64,000 bases of DNA from assembly GCF_026168105.1 (NCBI RefSeq), contig NZ_LBMW01000026.1, positions 1 through 64,000 of the forward strand. Reading direction: 5' to 3'. Source of the stretch: Streptomyces hygroscopicus (GTDB lineage: Bacteria > Actinomycetota > Actinomycetes > Streptomycetales > Streptomycetaceae). The position numbers were made by a program, and so were the translations under genes. Below, in pieces: positions 8,580 through 16,909 of this stretch; position 1 is the stretch's first letter; each line of letters starts with the position of its first letter. The notes under the pieces are model-generated. The model saw only the letters and a program-made list of their open reading frames with translations. It did no database searches and was not told the DNA's origin.

Positions 8580-8716
8580 AACCGGGGGCCGAGTCAAACC
8601 TCCGTAAAGCGCCTTGCTGCGGACCACGGTTGAGCAATCAGCTTGCTTCATCCGTGTTCCGGACTGAGGGGCCCGGGTCCGGGCGACGCGCACGTACCGG
8701 AGGAAGGCAGGAAGGG

Positions 8717-9232
8717 ATGCTGCACAGAGGCCAAGAGAGCACGGACGGCACCGGCGGCGGTGAACTGGCCGTCCCGATGGCGTGGCTGTACGCCGAGTAC
8801 ATCGCCGACGAATTGCTGCGCACCGGCGACCTCATGCCGCCGACGTCCTTCGAGTTCCGTGCCGGGCGCGACGCGCTGGCACTGACCATCTTCCTCTCCG
8901 ACACCGCGGGTGAGCTCCCGGGCATCCGGGTCGTCTCTCAACTGGAGACCTGGCTTTCGCTCACGGCGTACGACCAGCCGTGGCAGGACTGGGTGCGCGA
9001 GAGGATGGCCGAGCTGGCCGCCGACGCGGTCGACTCGGGCGGCCCGGCGCCGGACCTGGACCTGGCCTCCGCGGCCTGGCGCTGGCTGGAGGAGACCGAG
9101 CTGCTCGCCCCTGACCTGGACGCGGTACCCGGCGGCGGCGCGGTGGTCGGCGAGGACGACGGCCCGAAGGTCTGGACGCCGGCCTGGCAGCTGGGGCTCC
9201 CCCTGGGACATCTCGCCATCCATCTTTTTTGA
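8717..9232 (+). CDS. Conserved protein of unknown function between sigma and anti-sigma genes
   Basis: A 171-residue soluble protein. The ATG at 8717 is preceded by AGGAAGG and is preferred over an upstream in-frame ATG overlapping the sigma stop. The sequence is acidic, rich in Trp, Leu and Asp, and predicted to be mainly helical (for example MAWLYAEYIADELLRTGDLM and WQDWVRERMAELAADAV). It has no signal peptide, membrane segment or cysteine motif. I do not recognise the family. Its position between an ECF sigma factor and its probable anti-sigma factor, in the same orientation, suggests a role in that signalling unit, but this is inference from context only. Confidence 0.72.
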   Translation: MLHRGQESTDGTGGGELAVPMAWLYAEYIADELLRTGDLMPPTSFEFRAGRDALALTIFLSDTAGELPGIRVVSQLETWLSLTAYDQPWQDWVRERMAELAADAVDSGGPAPDLDLASAAWRWLEETELLAPDLDAVPGGGAVVGEDDGPKVWTPAWQLGLPLGHLAIHLF

Positions 9233-9375
9233 AGACGGACCAATCCGGGGACCCGACGGCTCCGAATGTCTTGGCCGCGATTCGGTAACGGCCTTGAGTG
9301 ATTCAGGCGTCTGGTCCGTACCGGTGGGCAACAGCAGCACCACCCCCACCCCGCCCACCGGCATGAGGATTTGGT

Positions 9376-10035
9376 ATGAGGTCCCTGGAACGCCATCGCG
9401 ACGTCGGCGCCTACGCGCTCGGCGTGCTGGACGAGGCGGAAGCCTTCCGCTTCGAGGACCACCTCATGGAGTGTCCGAGTTGCACGGCGCACGTGACCGA
9501 GTTCCGGCCCGCCGCACGGCAGCTGATGCTGTTCCGGAGGGCGACCCCACGGTCCGTGCACCCCTTCGCGGCTCCCGGACCCCGAGTGCTCGAGCGTCTG
9601 CTCGACGAGGTGGCGGACAAGCATCGCAACGGACGCAGGCGCTGGCTGTACGCGGTCGCGGCCGCCGCGGTGATCGCGGTCGGTGGGCCCACGGTGGCGG
9701 CGATCTCCGGCGAGGACTCGTCGGACACGGCCGCGAGTGCCATGACCGCCACCGACCCCGACACGGGCGTCTGGGCGCAGCTCACCACGCAGGACCGGAT
9801 CTGGGGGAGCCAGGTCGACGTGACGGTCAAGGACAAGTCCGGACCGCACCCCTGCAGGCTCGTCGCGGTCGGCAAGGACGGCTCGGAGCAGACGGTGACG
9901 AGCTGGATGGTGCCCGCGGACGACGGCGCGGCGACCAGCGTCCAGGGCGGCTCGGCGATGCGGTCGCAGGAGATCGACCACTTCGAGGTGCGCACCAAGG
10001 ACGGGCAGCACCTGGTGACCCTCAAGTCCCGCTGA
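9376..10035 (+). CDS. Anti-sigma factor with zinc-finger (zf-HC2/ZAS) domain
   Basis: A 219-residue type II-like membrane protein. The N-terminal cytoplasmic domain holds the zinc-binding anti-sigma motif H-x3-C-x2-C (HLMECPSC) after a helix DVGAYALGVLDEAEAFRFEDH. A single transmembrane helix lies at about 91-112 (WLYAVAAAAVIAVGG). The remaining 105 residues form an extracellular domain containing VTVKDKSGPHPCRLVAVGKDG, as in many RskA/ZAS proteins. It should hold the ECF sigma factor at the membrane and release it on an envelope signal. The start has GAGGA upstream. Pairing with the sigma factor at 8.0 kb is inferred from proximity and orientation. Confidence 0.88.
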   Translation: MRSLERHRDVGAYALGVLDEAEAFRFEDHLMECPSCTAHVTEFRPAARQLMLFRRATPRSVHPFAAPGPRVLERLLDEVADKHRNGRRRWLYAVAAAAVIAVGGPTVAAISGEDSSDTAASAMTATDPDTGVWAQLTTQDRIWGSQVDVTVKDKSGPHPCRLVAVGKDGSEQTVTSWMVPADDGAATSVQGGSAMRSQEIDHFEVRTKDGQHLVTLKSR

Positions 10036-10182
10036 TCCCCCGACCGGGTGCCGCTCGCCGTACGGTCTCCCTTCGGCCGTGCGCAACCGCCTGCGGGGGC
10101 GACGCCGGTCAGCACGTGGCCGGTCTCCCACGGACGCGCCGCGCCTCCGGGTCGGACCTCGCCACAGGACTTCCCTGGTGTC

Positions 10183-10236
10183 CATCCCGGCCGCGGCGTG
10201 GTGCCCGGCCACGGCGCGGTGCCCGGCCGCGGCGCG
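10183..10236. repeat. 18-bp GC-rich direct repeat, about three units
   Basis: GTGCCCGGCCACGGCGCG and GTGCCCGGCCGCGGCGCG lie head to tail, preceded by a partial unit. They sit in the 259-nt space between the convergent anti-sigma and DNA glycosylase genes. No clean terminator hairpin is obvious there. Confidence 0.6.
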
Positions 10237-10294
10237 GCGCCAGGGCCCCTTGGCCGACAGATCGCCGACAGATCGCCGCTCGCCCGGTACCGGA

Positions 10295-11155
10295 CTACTT
10301 CAGCAGCCGGGACAACCTTCGGTCCGCCAGCGGTTTGCCGCCCGTCTGACACGTCGGGCAGTACTGCAACGAGGAGTCGCTGAAGGACACCTCGCGGATC
10401 GTGTCGCCGCACACCGGGCAGGGCTCCCCCGTGCGGCCGTGAACCCGCAGCCCGCTCTTCTTCTCCGCCTTCAGGCGCCCGGCGGCCAGACCCCGTGAGC
10501 GTCCGACCGCCTCGGTGAGGGTGGCGCTCAGCGCCTCGTACAGGCGGTGGGTCTCCTCGGGCGACAGCGACGCCGCCAGCTTGAACGGGGACATCCTGGC
10601 GGCGTGCAGAATCTCGTCGCTGTACGCGTTGCCCACGCCCGCGATCAGGCTCTGGTCGCGCAGCGCGCCCTTGATCCGACGGCGCTCGCCCGCGAGGAGC
10701 TTCGCCAGACGCTGCTCGTCGAAGTCGGCGGCCAGCGGGTCGGGGCCCAGGCGGGCGACGCCCGGAACCTCCTGCGGATCACGTACGACGTACACCGCGA
10801 GCCGCTTCTGGGTGCCCGCCTCCGTCAGATCGAAGCCCTCCCCCGTCTCCAGCGCGACCCGCAGGGCGAGCGGGCCCTTGCCGGGGCGGGGCGGGCCGTC
10901 GGGCAGACGGTCCTTCCACTGGAGCCAGCCGGCGCGGGCCAGATGGGTCACGAAGTGCAGTCCGTCGGCCTCCATGCCGAGGAACTTGCCGTACCGCCGC
11001 ACGGCCGTGACCTCGCGGCCCTCGAAGGCGGTGACGGGAGGGTCGTAGGTCTTCAGGACGCTGATCGCGACGGGCAGCACGCGCACGACCCGCCGGCCGA
11101 CGAGGTGGTCGGTCAGGAAGTCCTTCAGCGCTTCGACCTCGGGCAGTTCCGGCAT
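10295..11155 (-). CDS. Fpg/Nei-family DNA glycosylase/AP lyase
   Basis: A 286-residue base-excision repair enzyme. The N terminus MPELPEVE supplies the catalytic Pro2 and Glu3 after Met removal. The conserved lysine of the N-terminal domain is in RRYGKFLGM. The H2TH region includes GVGNAYSDEILHAA. The C-terminal zinc finger is C-x2-C...C-x2-C (CPVCGD and YCPTCQ). These enzymes excise oxidised bases and cleave the abasic site by beta/delta elimination. The length is close to the family norm of about 270-290. Whether the preference is 8-oxoguanine (Fpg) or oxidised pyrimidines (Nei) cannot be decided from these motifs. Confidence 0.9.
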   Translation of the reverse strand: MPELPEVEALKDFLTDHLVGRRVVRVLPVAISVLKTYDPPVTAFEGREVTAVRRYGKFLGMEADGLHFVTHLARAGWLQWKDRLPDGPPRPGKGPLALRVALETGEGFDLTEAGTQKRLAVYVVRDPQEVPGVARLGPDPLAADFDEQRLAKLLAGERRRIKGALRDQSLIAGVGNAYSDEILHAARMSPFKLAASLSPEETHRLYEALSATLTEAVGRSRGLAAGRLKAEKKSGLRVHGRTGEPCPVCGDTIREVSFSDSSLQYCPTCQTGGKPLADRRLSRLLK

Positions 11156-11227
11156 GTGTCCAGAGTGCCACCCGCCACCGACACCGCGACTCGTCGCCCG
11201 CGGCTCCTGCGCGACCGGCTCCCGGCG

Positions 11228-13312
11228 TCAGCCGCGCTTGCCGACCATGAACTCGCACCAGACGACCTTGCCGCCGCCGCGCGCGTCCACACCCCACACG
11301 TCCGCGAGCCGGTCGACGAGCAGCAGTCCGCGCCCGGATACACCCAACTCGCCCGCCTCGCGACGGCGGGGCAGTGCGCTGGAGGAGTCCTCGACCTCGA
11401 CCCGGAGCCTGCGGTCATGGCCGGTGATGACCCGGAGCGTGACGACCGCGGAGCCCTCGGTGTGGATCAGGACGTTGGTGATCAGTTCGTCGGCGACCAG
11501 CTCGATCTCGTCGGAACGCTCGCCTGCGCCCCAGGCACGGACGGCGGCGCGGATCATATGGCGGGCCGAGGTGAGCTCCTCCGGCCGGCCGGGCGCCACA
11601 TGCTGCTGGAGACGGCCGCCGGACCGCTGGGCCAGAGTGCGGCGCTGCAGGAGCAGCAGGGCCACGTCGTCGCCGCCGCCCCGCTCCTCGGCCACGTCGA
11701 TGAGGCGGTCGGCGAGGTCGCGTACGTCCTCCGGACCGGTGCAGACAAGCTCCCGCAGGATGTGCATGCCCTCGTCGAGATCGGCTCCGGGCTGTTCGAT
11801 CAGGCCGTCGGTGCACAGCACCAGGGTCTGTCCCGGCTCCAGTTCGACGGTGGTGACGGGGTATTCGAGGCGGTCGAACTCGGCGGACAGCCCGAGCGGC
11901 AGGCCGCCCTCGACGGGCAGTCGCCCGCATCCGCCGTCGGGCCGCCGCAGCAGCGGGTCGAGATGGCCGGCCCGGACCAGCTGCACCACTCCCGTGGACA
12001 CGTCGGCCTCGGCGTACAGACAGGTCGCGAAGCGCTCGGTGTCGAGTTCCTTGAGGAAGACCGAGGCACGCGCCATCACGGTGGCGGGCGTGTGCCCCTC
12101 GGCGGCGTACGCGCGCAGGACGATCCGCAACTGCCCCATGACGGCGGCCGCATGCGTGTCATGGCCCTGGACGTCGCCGATGACGGCGCCGATGCGGCCG
12201 CCGGGCAGCGGGATCAGGTCGTACCAGTCACCGCCGATGTCCCGGCCGAGGGAGCCCGCGGCGCCACCCGCGCGGTATCGGACGGCGACGTCGGCACCGG
12301 GCACGCTCGGGATGGAACGCGGCAGCATCGCCTGCTGGAGGCCCTGGGCGAGGTCCTTCTCCTGCTCGTAGAACATGGCACGCTGCAGGCTCTGCGCGAT
12401 GCTGCTGCCGAGCGCGACGAGGACGTTGCGCTCCTCCGGGGTGAAGCCGCGCCGGTCGTTGTAGAGCAGGCCCAGCGCGCCGATGGGGCGGGCCTGCACG
12501 ATCAACGGCAGATAGGCGGCCGAGGTGATGTGCAGATCCGTGAGATGCGGCCACAGGATCGGGTACCGCTCGGCGAACTCCTGCGGGGACTCGATGAACT
12601 GCGGGCTGAGCGTGCGCACCGCCTCGCTCATGGGGTACTGCTCGTCGACGCGCGTGACCAGCGTGCCGGGCACGAAACTGCCCTCCGGGCCCTCGGCGAC
12701 CAACCGGATACGGCCGGCCTCCACCAAGCCCACGACCAGGCTGGTCGCGCCGAGGTGGGTGAGACCGTGGCTGTGCTTGAGGACGTCGATGACGTCCTGC
12801 ACGGTGCGGGCGTGGGCGAGCGCGGCGGTGGTGATCTGGACGATGTTCGTCTGCTGGCGCAGGGCCTCGTCCTGGGCGCTCTGGTCACTGCGCGCGTTGC
12901 TGTCGCGCAGTTCCGTGGTGGCGTCGCGGACTATGCCGATGATCCGGCGCGGCCGGCCCGTCTCGTCACGCCGGATGTAGCCCTGGGTGTGGGTCCACCG
13001 CAGGGTGCCGTCCCGGCGGCGGATGCGGAGGTAGGTGCCGTAGTTCTCGCTGCCGTCCTTGATGGCCTGGGCGACCAGGGTGTCGAGGCGCCGGCCCTCG
13101 GGCGACGGGATGCGCATGGTCAGGGTCTCGGGTCGGCCGTCGAACTCCTCGGGACGTACGTCGAAGATCTCGTGGGCCTGGGCGTCCATGTGCAACAGCC
13201 CGGTGTCCAGGTCCCAGTCGAAACTGCCCATGCCGTTGAGCGCCAGGATCGGATCCGGGTGGGCGGGCCAGTCCTTCGGGAGTGACAAGGCGCTCGCTCC
13301 CCGATCAACCAT
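11228..13312 (-). CDS. PAS-GAF-SpoIIE phosphatase with C-terminal anti-sigma-type ATPase domain
   Basis: A 694-residue multidomain regulator. A PAS domain (about 20-145, with FDWDLDTGLLHMD and a PAC-like RRRDGTLRWTHTQGYIRRDE) and a GAF domain (about 165-310) come first. The PP2C/SpoIIE serine phosphatase follows (about 330-550), with metal-binding Asp in DIGGDWYDLIPLP, GDVQGHD, CTDGLIEQ and GGGDDVALLLL. An HATPase_c domain closes the protein (about 570-690, ELVADELITNVLIHTEG and GRGLLLVDRLAD). Such proteins control anti-anti-sigma phosphorylation in Streptomyces stress and development. The ATG at 13312 has AAGGTGG just upstream and is preferred over start codons up to 13432. The input signal is unknown. 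Confidence 0.92.
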   Translation of the reverse strand: MVDRGASALSLPKDWPAHPDPILALNGMGSFDWDLDTGLLHMDAQAHEIFDVRPEEFDGRPETLTMRIPSPEGRRLDTLVAQAIKDGSENYGTYLRIRRRDGTLRWTHTQGYIRRDETGRPRRIIGIVRDATTELRDSNARSDQSAQDEALRQQTNIVQITTAALAHARTVQDVIDVLKHSHGLTHLGATSLVVGLVEAGRIRLVAEGPEGSFVPGTLVTRVDEQYPMSEAVRTLSPQFIESPQEFAERYPILWPHLTDLHITSAAYLPLIVQARPIGALGLLYNDRRGFTPEERNVLVALGSSIAQSLQRAMFYEQEKDLAQGLQQAMLPRSIPSVPGADVAVRYRAGGAAGSLGRDIGGDWYDLIPLPGGRIGAVIGDVQGHDTHAAAVMGQLRIVLRAYAAEGHTPATVMARASVFLKELDTERFATCLYAEADVSTGVVQLVRAGHLDPLLRRPDGGCGRLPVEGGLPLGLSAEFDRLEYPVTTVELEPGQTLVLCTDGLIEQPGADLDEGMHILRELVCTGPEDVRDLADRLIDVAEERGGGDDVALLLLQRRTLAQRSGGRLQQHVAPGRPEELTSARHMIRAAVRAWGAGERSDEIELVADELITNVLIHTEGSAVVTLRVITGHDRRLRVEVEDSSSALPRRREAGELGVSGRGLLLVDRLADVWGVDARGGGKVVWCEFMVGKRG

Positions 13313-13471
13313 GGGGCCACCTTGCCAGGGTTTCCCGGAATCTTCGAGTTCTGCCCGTAGTCGCTGCGAGGCCATACGGGCGGCCCGTGGCTCAGTGCTC
13401 CCGGACACCGGCCGGGCTGTCGGCACGGGCATCCTCGCCGGGGCTCTCGCCGGGAACCTACACCTCGTGGT

Positions 13472-14245
13472 TCAGGACCGCGGCGGACGGCTTACGGTCG
13501 TCGCCGGGCTCCCGCGAAGGCGAGGCGACGCTGTCACCCGGGGACGGCGGGGTCGCCCGCGGGGACGCTCCACCGTCCCCGCAGAGCCGCTCCGAGTCGA
13601 GGACGGCCGTGTCCCGTCCGGCCGCCTGGCGGACGGGTTCGGGCGCGGCACACTCTCCTCGGCCGCGTTCGGCGGTCGTACGACGACGTGCGGCGACTGT
13701 GGGGCCACCTCCGGACGCCCGTCATCGCGTACGACGACGTCCCGGTGCCCGTCGTCCCCGACCCGCCGCTCGATCCACGCGTGCCCCCTCTCGACGTCGA
13801 CGATGGTGATGCGCGCGACGATCCGCGGGGCCGGGGCCACCACGATCACCCGCGCGAGCCAGGTGCCCGTGCCGGTCGTCGGCCGCGACGACGGTCTGAC
13901 CGGCGGCACCGCGGAGGTGACCGTCGAGTCTGTGAAGGGGGCGGGGCCGCGGACCGTGACCGGTTGGAGGAGGACCTCGCCACCTGTCCGGTCCACGGGC
14001 GTCGGCGCCGTCTCGCCGCAGGCGGCGGAGAGCAGGGCGGCGGCCGACAGGACGCAGACCGCACCGAAGGCTCTGACGGCCGCGTTCAGCGCCCCGGCGG
14101 ACGCCTGGCATGGCCCGGCGGACGCCTGGCATGGCCCGGCGGACGCCTGCCGCGTACCGGCGGACGCCGTCCGCGTCCCGATGGGCGTCTTCACCGCGTT
14201 CTCCCGCTTCGTCCCGGGCAATGTCGTGACCATTGTCTGCGGCAC
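13472..14245 (-). CDS. Putative lipoprotein with repeat-expanded N terminus, possibly a DUF6777-related fragment
   Basis: The frame gives 257 residues. A hydrophobic segment at about 57-75 ends in LLSAACGE, which resembles a lipobox, followed by a Thr/Pro-rich exported region. The stretch EVLLQPVTVRGPAPFTDST resembles the start of DUF6777 lipoproteins as I recall them, but the family-typical part that should follow is absent. The last 90 residues are Arg/Pro-rich and look like out-of-frame coding, so a frameshift or decayed gene is possible. The 50 residues before the membrane segment are unusual for a signal peptide and are partly coded by three 21-bp repeats (ASAGPCQ units). The start is unclear: a later start after the repeats would give a normal signal peptide. 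Confidence 0.45.
   Translation of the reverse strand: MPQTMVTTLPGTKRENAVKTPIGTRTASAGTRQASAGPCQASAGPCQASAGALNAAVRAFGAVCVLSAAALLSAACGETAPTPVDRTGGEVLLQPVTVRGPAPFTDSTVTSAVPPVRPSSRPTTGTGTWLARVIVVAPAPRIVARITIVDVERGHAWIERRVGDDGHRDVVVRDDGRPEVAPQSPHVVVRPPNAAEESVPRPNPSARRPDGTRPSSTRSGSAGTVERPRGRPRRPRVTASPRLRGSPATTVSRPPRS
14094..14156 (-). repeat. 21-bp tandem repeat, three units
   Basis: CCGGCGGACGCCTGGCATGG (plus one base) occurs twice perfectly and a third time in part. A further CCGGCGGACGCC follows just beyond. On the minus strand it codes for A-S-A-G-P-C-Q units in front of the lipoprotein signal segment. Confidence 0.85.
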
Positions 14246-14346
14246 TCACACCGGTTACGCAAGCCGAGCGAAGAGGCACACACGGTCACGAGCCGATCGG
14301 CCCACACGGGGTACGGGGCCACACTGGAGGGAGAGGAGCGTTCACC

Positions 14347-15771
14347 GTGGAGTGGTTCGTCGCACCCGAGTACTGGCTGAGCCGACTGGTCTTCCAGCGG
14401 TCTCTGGCCGTCGTGTACCTCGTCGCCTTTCTGACCGCGGCACTGCAGTTCCGTGCGCTGATGGGAGAGCGCGGGATGCTGCCGGTGCCGCGTTACCTCG
14501 CCCGGTTGTCCTTCAAACAGGCACCGAGCGTCTTCCACTTCCACTATTCGGACCGGTTCTTCGCCCTCTGGTCGTGGGCGGGGTGTGCGGTGTCCGTGGC
14601 GCTGATCGCCGGTGTCGACTCCCAAGTGCCGCTCTGGGCCGGGATGTTGTTCTGGCTGATCCCGTGGGCGCTGTATCTGTCGATCGTCAATGTCGGCCAG
14701 ACCTGGTACGCGTTCGGCTGGGAGTCCCTGCTGCTGGAGGTCGGCTTCGTCGCCGTGTTCCTGGGCAACGACACGGTCGCGCCGCCCATCGTGGTGCTGT
14801 TCCTGCTGCGCTGGGTCCTGTTCCGGGTCGAGTTCGGCGCCGGACTGATCAAGATACGCGGGGACGCCTGCTGGCGGCAGCTGACCTGCCTCGACTACCA
14901 CCATGAGACACAGCCGATGCCGGGCCCGCTGAGCTGGTTCTTCCATCATCTGCCGAAGCCGCTGCACCGGGTGGAGGTGGCGGCCAACCACGTCACCCAA
15001 CTGTTCGTCCCCGTACTGCTGTTCACCCCGCAGCCCATCGCGACGGCCACCGCGTCCCTGATGATCCTGACCCAGTTGTGGCTGGTGCTGTCCGGCAACT
15101 TCTCCTGGCTGAACTGGATCACGATCGTGCTGGCCCTGTCTGCGGTCGAGTTCCCCACCGCTCCCCCGCATGTGTCCGGGCCGCCGCTGTGGTACGAGGT
15201 CGTGGTCCTGTCGGTCGGCACGGGTCTGGTCGCCCTCAGCTACCAGCCCGTACGGAACATGATCTCCCGCAGCCAGGTCATGAACCGCTCCTTCGACCCG
15301 CTGCACCTGGTCAACACCTACGGCGCCTTCGGCAGTGTCGGCCGGACCCGGTACGAGGTCGTGATCGAAGGCACGGCGGACGACCTGCCCCGGGAGGATT
15401 CCGACTGGCGGGAGTACGAGTTCAAGGGGAAACCGGGCGACCCGCACCGCTGGCCGCGTCAGTACGCCCCCTACCACCTGAGGCTCGACTGGCTGATGTG
15501 GTTCGCCGCGCTCTCCCCCGCATACGCGGCCTCCTGGTTCGGCGGTCTGGTCGAACGCCTCCTGGAGAACGACCGCGACACGCTACGGCTGCTGCGCCGC
15601 TCCCCGTTCCCGCCGGACGCCCCGCCGCGCTTTGTGCGGGCGAGCCTGTACCGCTACCGGTTCACGACATGGCGCGAACTGCGGGAGACGGGGGCCTGCT
15701 GGGACCGCACCTACGTACGGGAGTACCTGCCTCCGACACGGCTCGCCGCTCCGGTGGCTCACAGTCGGTAG
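14347..15771 (+). CDS. Lipase maturation factor family membrane protein
   Basis: A 474-residue polytopic membrane protein. The GTG start is preceded by AGAGGAG. It opens with VEWFVAPEYWLSRLVFQRSLAV, contains about eight to ten membrane segments in the first 320 residues, and ends in a soluble region with family-typical motifs: NTYGAFGSVGRTRYEVVIEG, YEFKGKPGD, PYHLRLDWLMWFAA and RASLYRYRFTTW. Animal LMF1 assists folding of secreted lipases in the ER. Bacterial homologues are common in actinobacteria but their clients are not established. The end overlaps the convergent lactonase gene by 13 nt. Confidence 0.88.
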   Translation: MEWFVAPEYWLSRLVFQRSLAVVYLVAFLTAALQFRALMGERGMLPVPRYLARLSFKQAPSVFHFHYSDRFFALWSWAGCAVSVALIAGVDSQVPLWAGMLFWLIPWALYLSIVNVGQTWYAFGWESLLLEVGFVAVFLGNDTVAPPIVVLFLLRWVLFRVEFGAGLIKIRGDACWRQLTCLDYHHETQPMPGPLSWFFHHLPKPLHRVEVAANHVTQLFVPVLLFTPQPIATATASLMILTQLWLVLSGNFSWLNWITIVLALSAVEFPTAPPHVSGPPLWYEVVVLSVGTGLVALSYQPVRNMISRSQVMNRSFDPLHLVNTYGAFGSVGRTRYEVVIEGTADDLPREDSDWREYEFKGKPGDPHRWPRQYAPYHLRLDWLMWFAALSPAYAASWFGGLVERLLENDRDTLRLLRRSPFPPDAPPRFVRASLYRYRFTTWRELRETGACWDRTYVREYLPPTRLAAPVAHSR

Positions 15772-16598
15772 ACGCGGGCGGCGGTGCCTTCGAAGATCTG
15801 TGCGCGCTCGCCCTCGCCGAGGTCCTGGATCAACCCCGCTGCCGTGTCCGCCACTTCGGCGTAGGTGGCGGCCAGCGTGCACACCGGCCAGTCCGAACCG
15901 AACATCAGCCGGCCGGGGCCGAAGGCATCCAGCACGATGTCGGCGTACGGGCCCAGGTCCGCCGGACTCCATGTCCTCCAGTCGGCCTCCGTCACCATCC
16001 CCGAAAGTTTGCACACGGTGTTGGGCAGGGCGGCCAGCGCACGGATGTCCGAGGCCCAGGGCTCCAGGGCCCCGGAGGCGATGGGCGGCTTGCCCATATG
16101 GTCCAGGACGAACGTCAGCCGCGGCAGCGCGCTCGCCGCGTCGACACAGGCCGGCAGCTGGTGCGGCAGGACCACCAGGTCGTAGACGAGACCGGCATCG
16201 GCGACGGCGGCGAGGCCGCTCAGCACATCGGGCCGCAGCAGCCAGCCGGGGTCCGACTCGCCCTGGACCTGGTGCCGGATGCCGCGCAGACACCGGCCGC
16301 CCGGCCCCTCCCGCAGCCGGGCGAGGGCGTCCGCGACGTCGGGAGCGGTGAGATCGGTCCAGCCGACGACGGCGGAGATCAGGCCGGTGGCGTCCGCGAG
16401 AGCGAGAAGCTCCGGGGTCTCCTCGGCCACCGTCACCGTCTGCACCAGCACGGTCCGGTCGACACCGAGGCCACGGGCCTCGGGTTCGAGGTCCGCCATG
16501 GTGAAGTCACGGCGCAGCGGCGCGAGTTCGGGTCCCGTGATCCAGTCCTGGTCGCGGGCGCCGAGACTCCAGACGTGGTGGTGGGCGTCGACCGTCAC
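15759..16598 (-). CDS. Amidohydrolase 2 family lactonase, probable L-fuconolactonase
   Basis: A 279-residue metal-dependent hydrolase of the COG3618 type. Visible motifs are DAHHHVW (H-x-H metal site near the N terminus), LDHMGKPP (His) and LMFGSDWPV (Asp). The family opens sugar-acid lactones. In this operon it would hydrolyse L-fucono-lactone to L-fuconate. The GTG start is set by GGGAG six nt upstream and by a GTGA overlap with the stop of the mutarotase gene, which indicates translational coupling. It is the last gene of the operon. The substrate assignment is inferred from the neighbouring L-fuconate dehydratase. Confidence 0.86.
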   Translation of the reverse strand: MTVDAHHHVWSLGARDQDWITGPELAPLRRDFTMADLEPEARGLGVDRTVLVQTVTVAEETPELLALADATGLISAVVGWTDLTAPDVADALARLREGPGGRCLRGIRHQVQGESDPGWLLRPDVLSGLAAVADAGLVYDLVVLPHQLPACVDAASALPRLTFVLDHMGKPPIASGALEPWASDIRALAALPNTVCKLSGMVTEADWRTWSPADLGPYADIVLDAFGPGRLMFGSDWPVCTLAATYAEVADTAAGLIQDLGEGERAQIFEGTAARVYRL

Positions 16599-16909
16599 GG
16601 CAGCTCCCACACGACGGGCAGGCCGGCGTCGGCGCCCTCGCCGGAGTAGTCGTGGACGACGGTGAGCAACCGGGACATGCGCGCCTGCCAGGCCACGTTG
16701 ACCGGCAGATCCTCCAGTTCGGCCAACAGCCGCGGGTAGTCCTCGCACTCCAGCACGTGGAAGAGGTCCGTCCCGCTGCGCCAGATCGTCCAGGAGGTCG
16801 CCCCGGCGGCCCGGATCGCCTCCGTCAGCTCCTTCGGCACCTCGCGGTGGGCCGCCTCGTACTCCTCGATGCGGTCGGCGCGGACCTTGGTGTGCAGCGC
16901 GACTCTCAT
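16595..16909 (-). CDS. L-rhamnose/L-fucose mutarotase family protein
   Basis: A 104-residue ferredoxin-like-fold protein of the RhaM (YiiL) family. The Tyr-x3-His pair used in anomer conversion is present in EEYEAAHREVP, and the core contains SWTIWRSGTDLFHVLECED. It interconverts alpha and beta anomers of a 6-deoxyhexose so that the dehydrogenase gets its preferred form. RhaM proteins classically act on L-rhamnose. Placement among L-fucose genes points to L-fucose here, which is inference. It overlaps both neighbours by 4 nt (ATGA and GTGA), typical of tight coupling. Confidence 0.85.
   Translation of the reverse strand: MRVALHTKVRADRIEEYEAAHREVPKELTEAIRAAGATSWTIWRSGTDLFHVLECEDYPRLLAELEDLPVNVAWQARMSRLLTVVHDYSGEGADAGLPVVWELP

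Noticed and set aside
10547..13285. 912-codon plus-strand frame over the Fpg and phosphatase genes
   Set aside because: It spans two unrelated genes and their gap, has no domain motif, and the minus-strand genes show full catalytic motifs.
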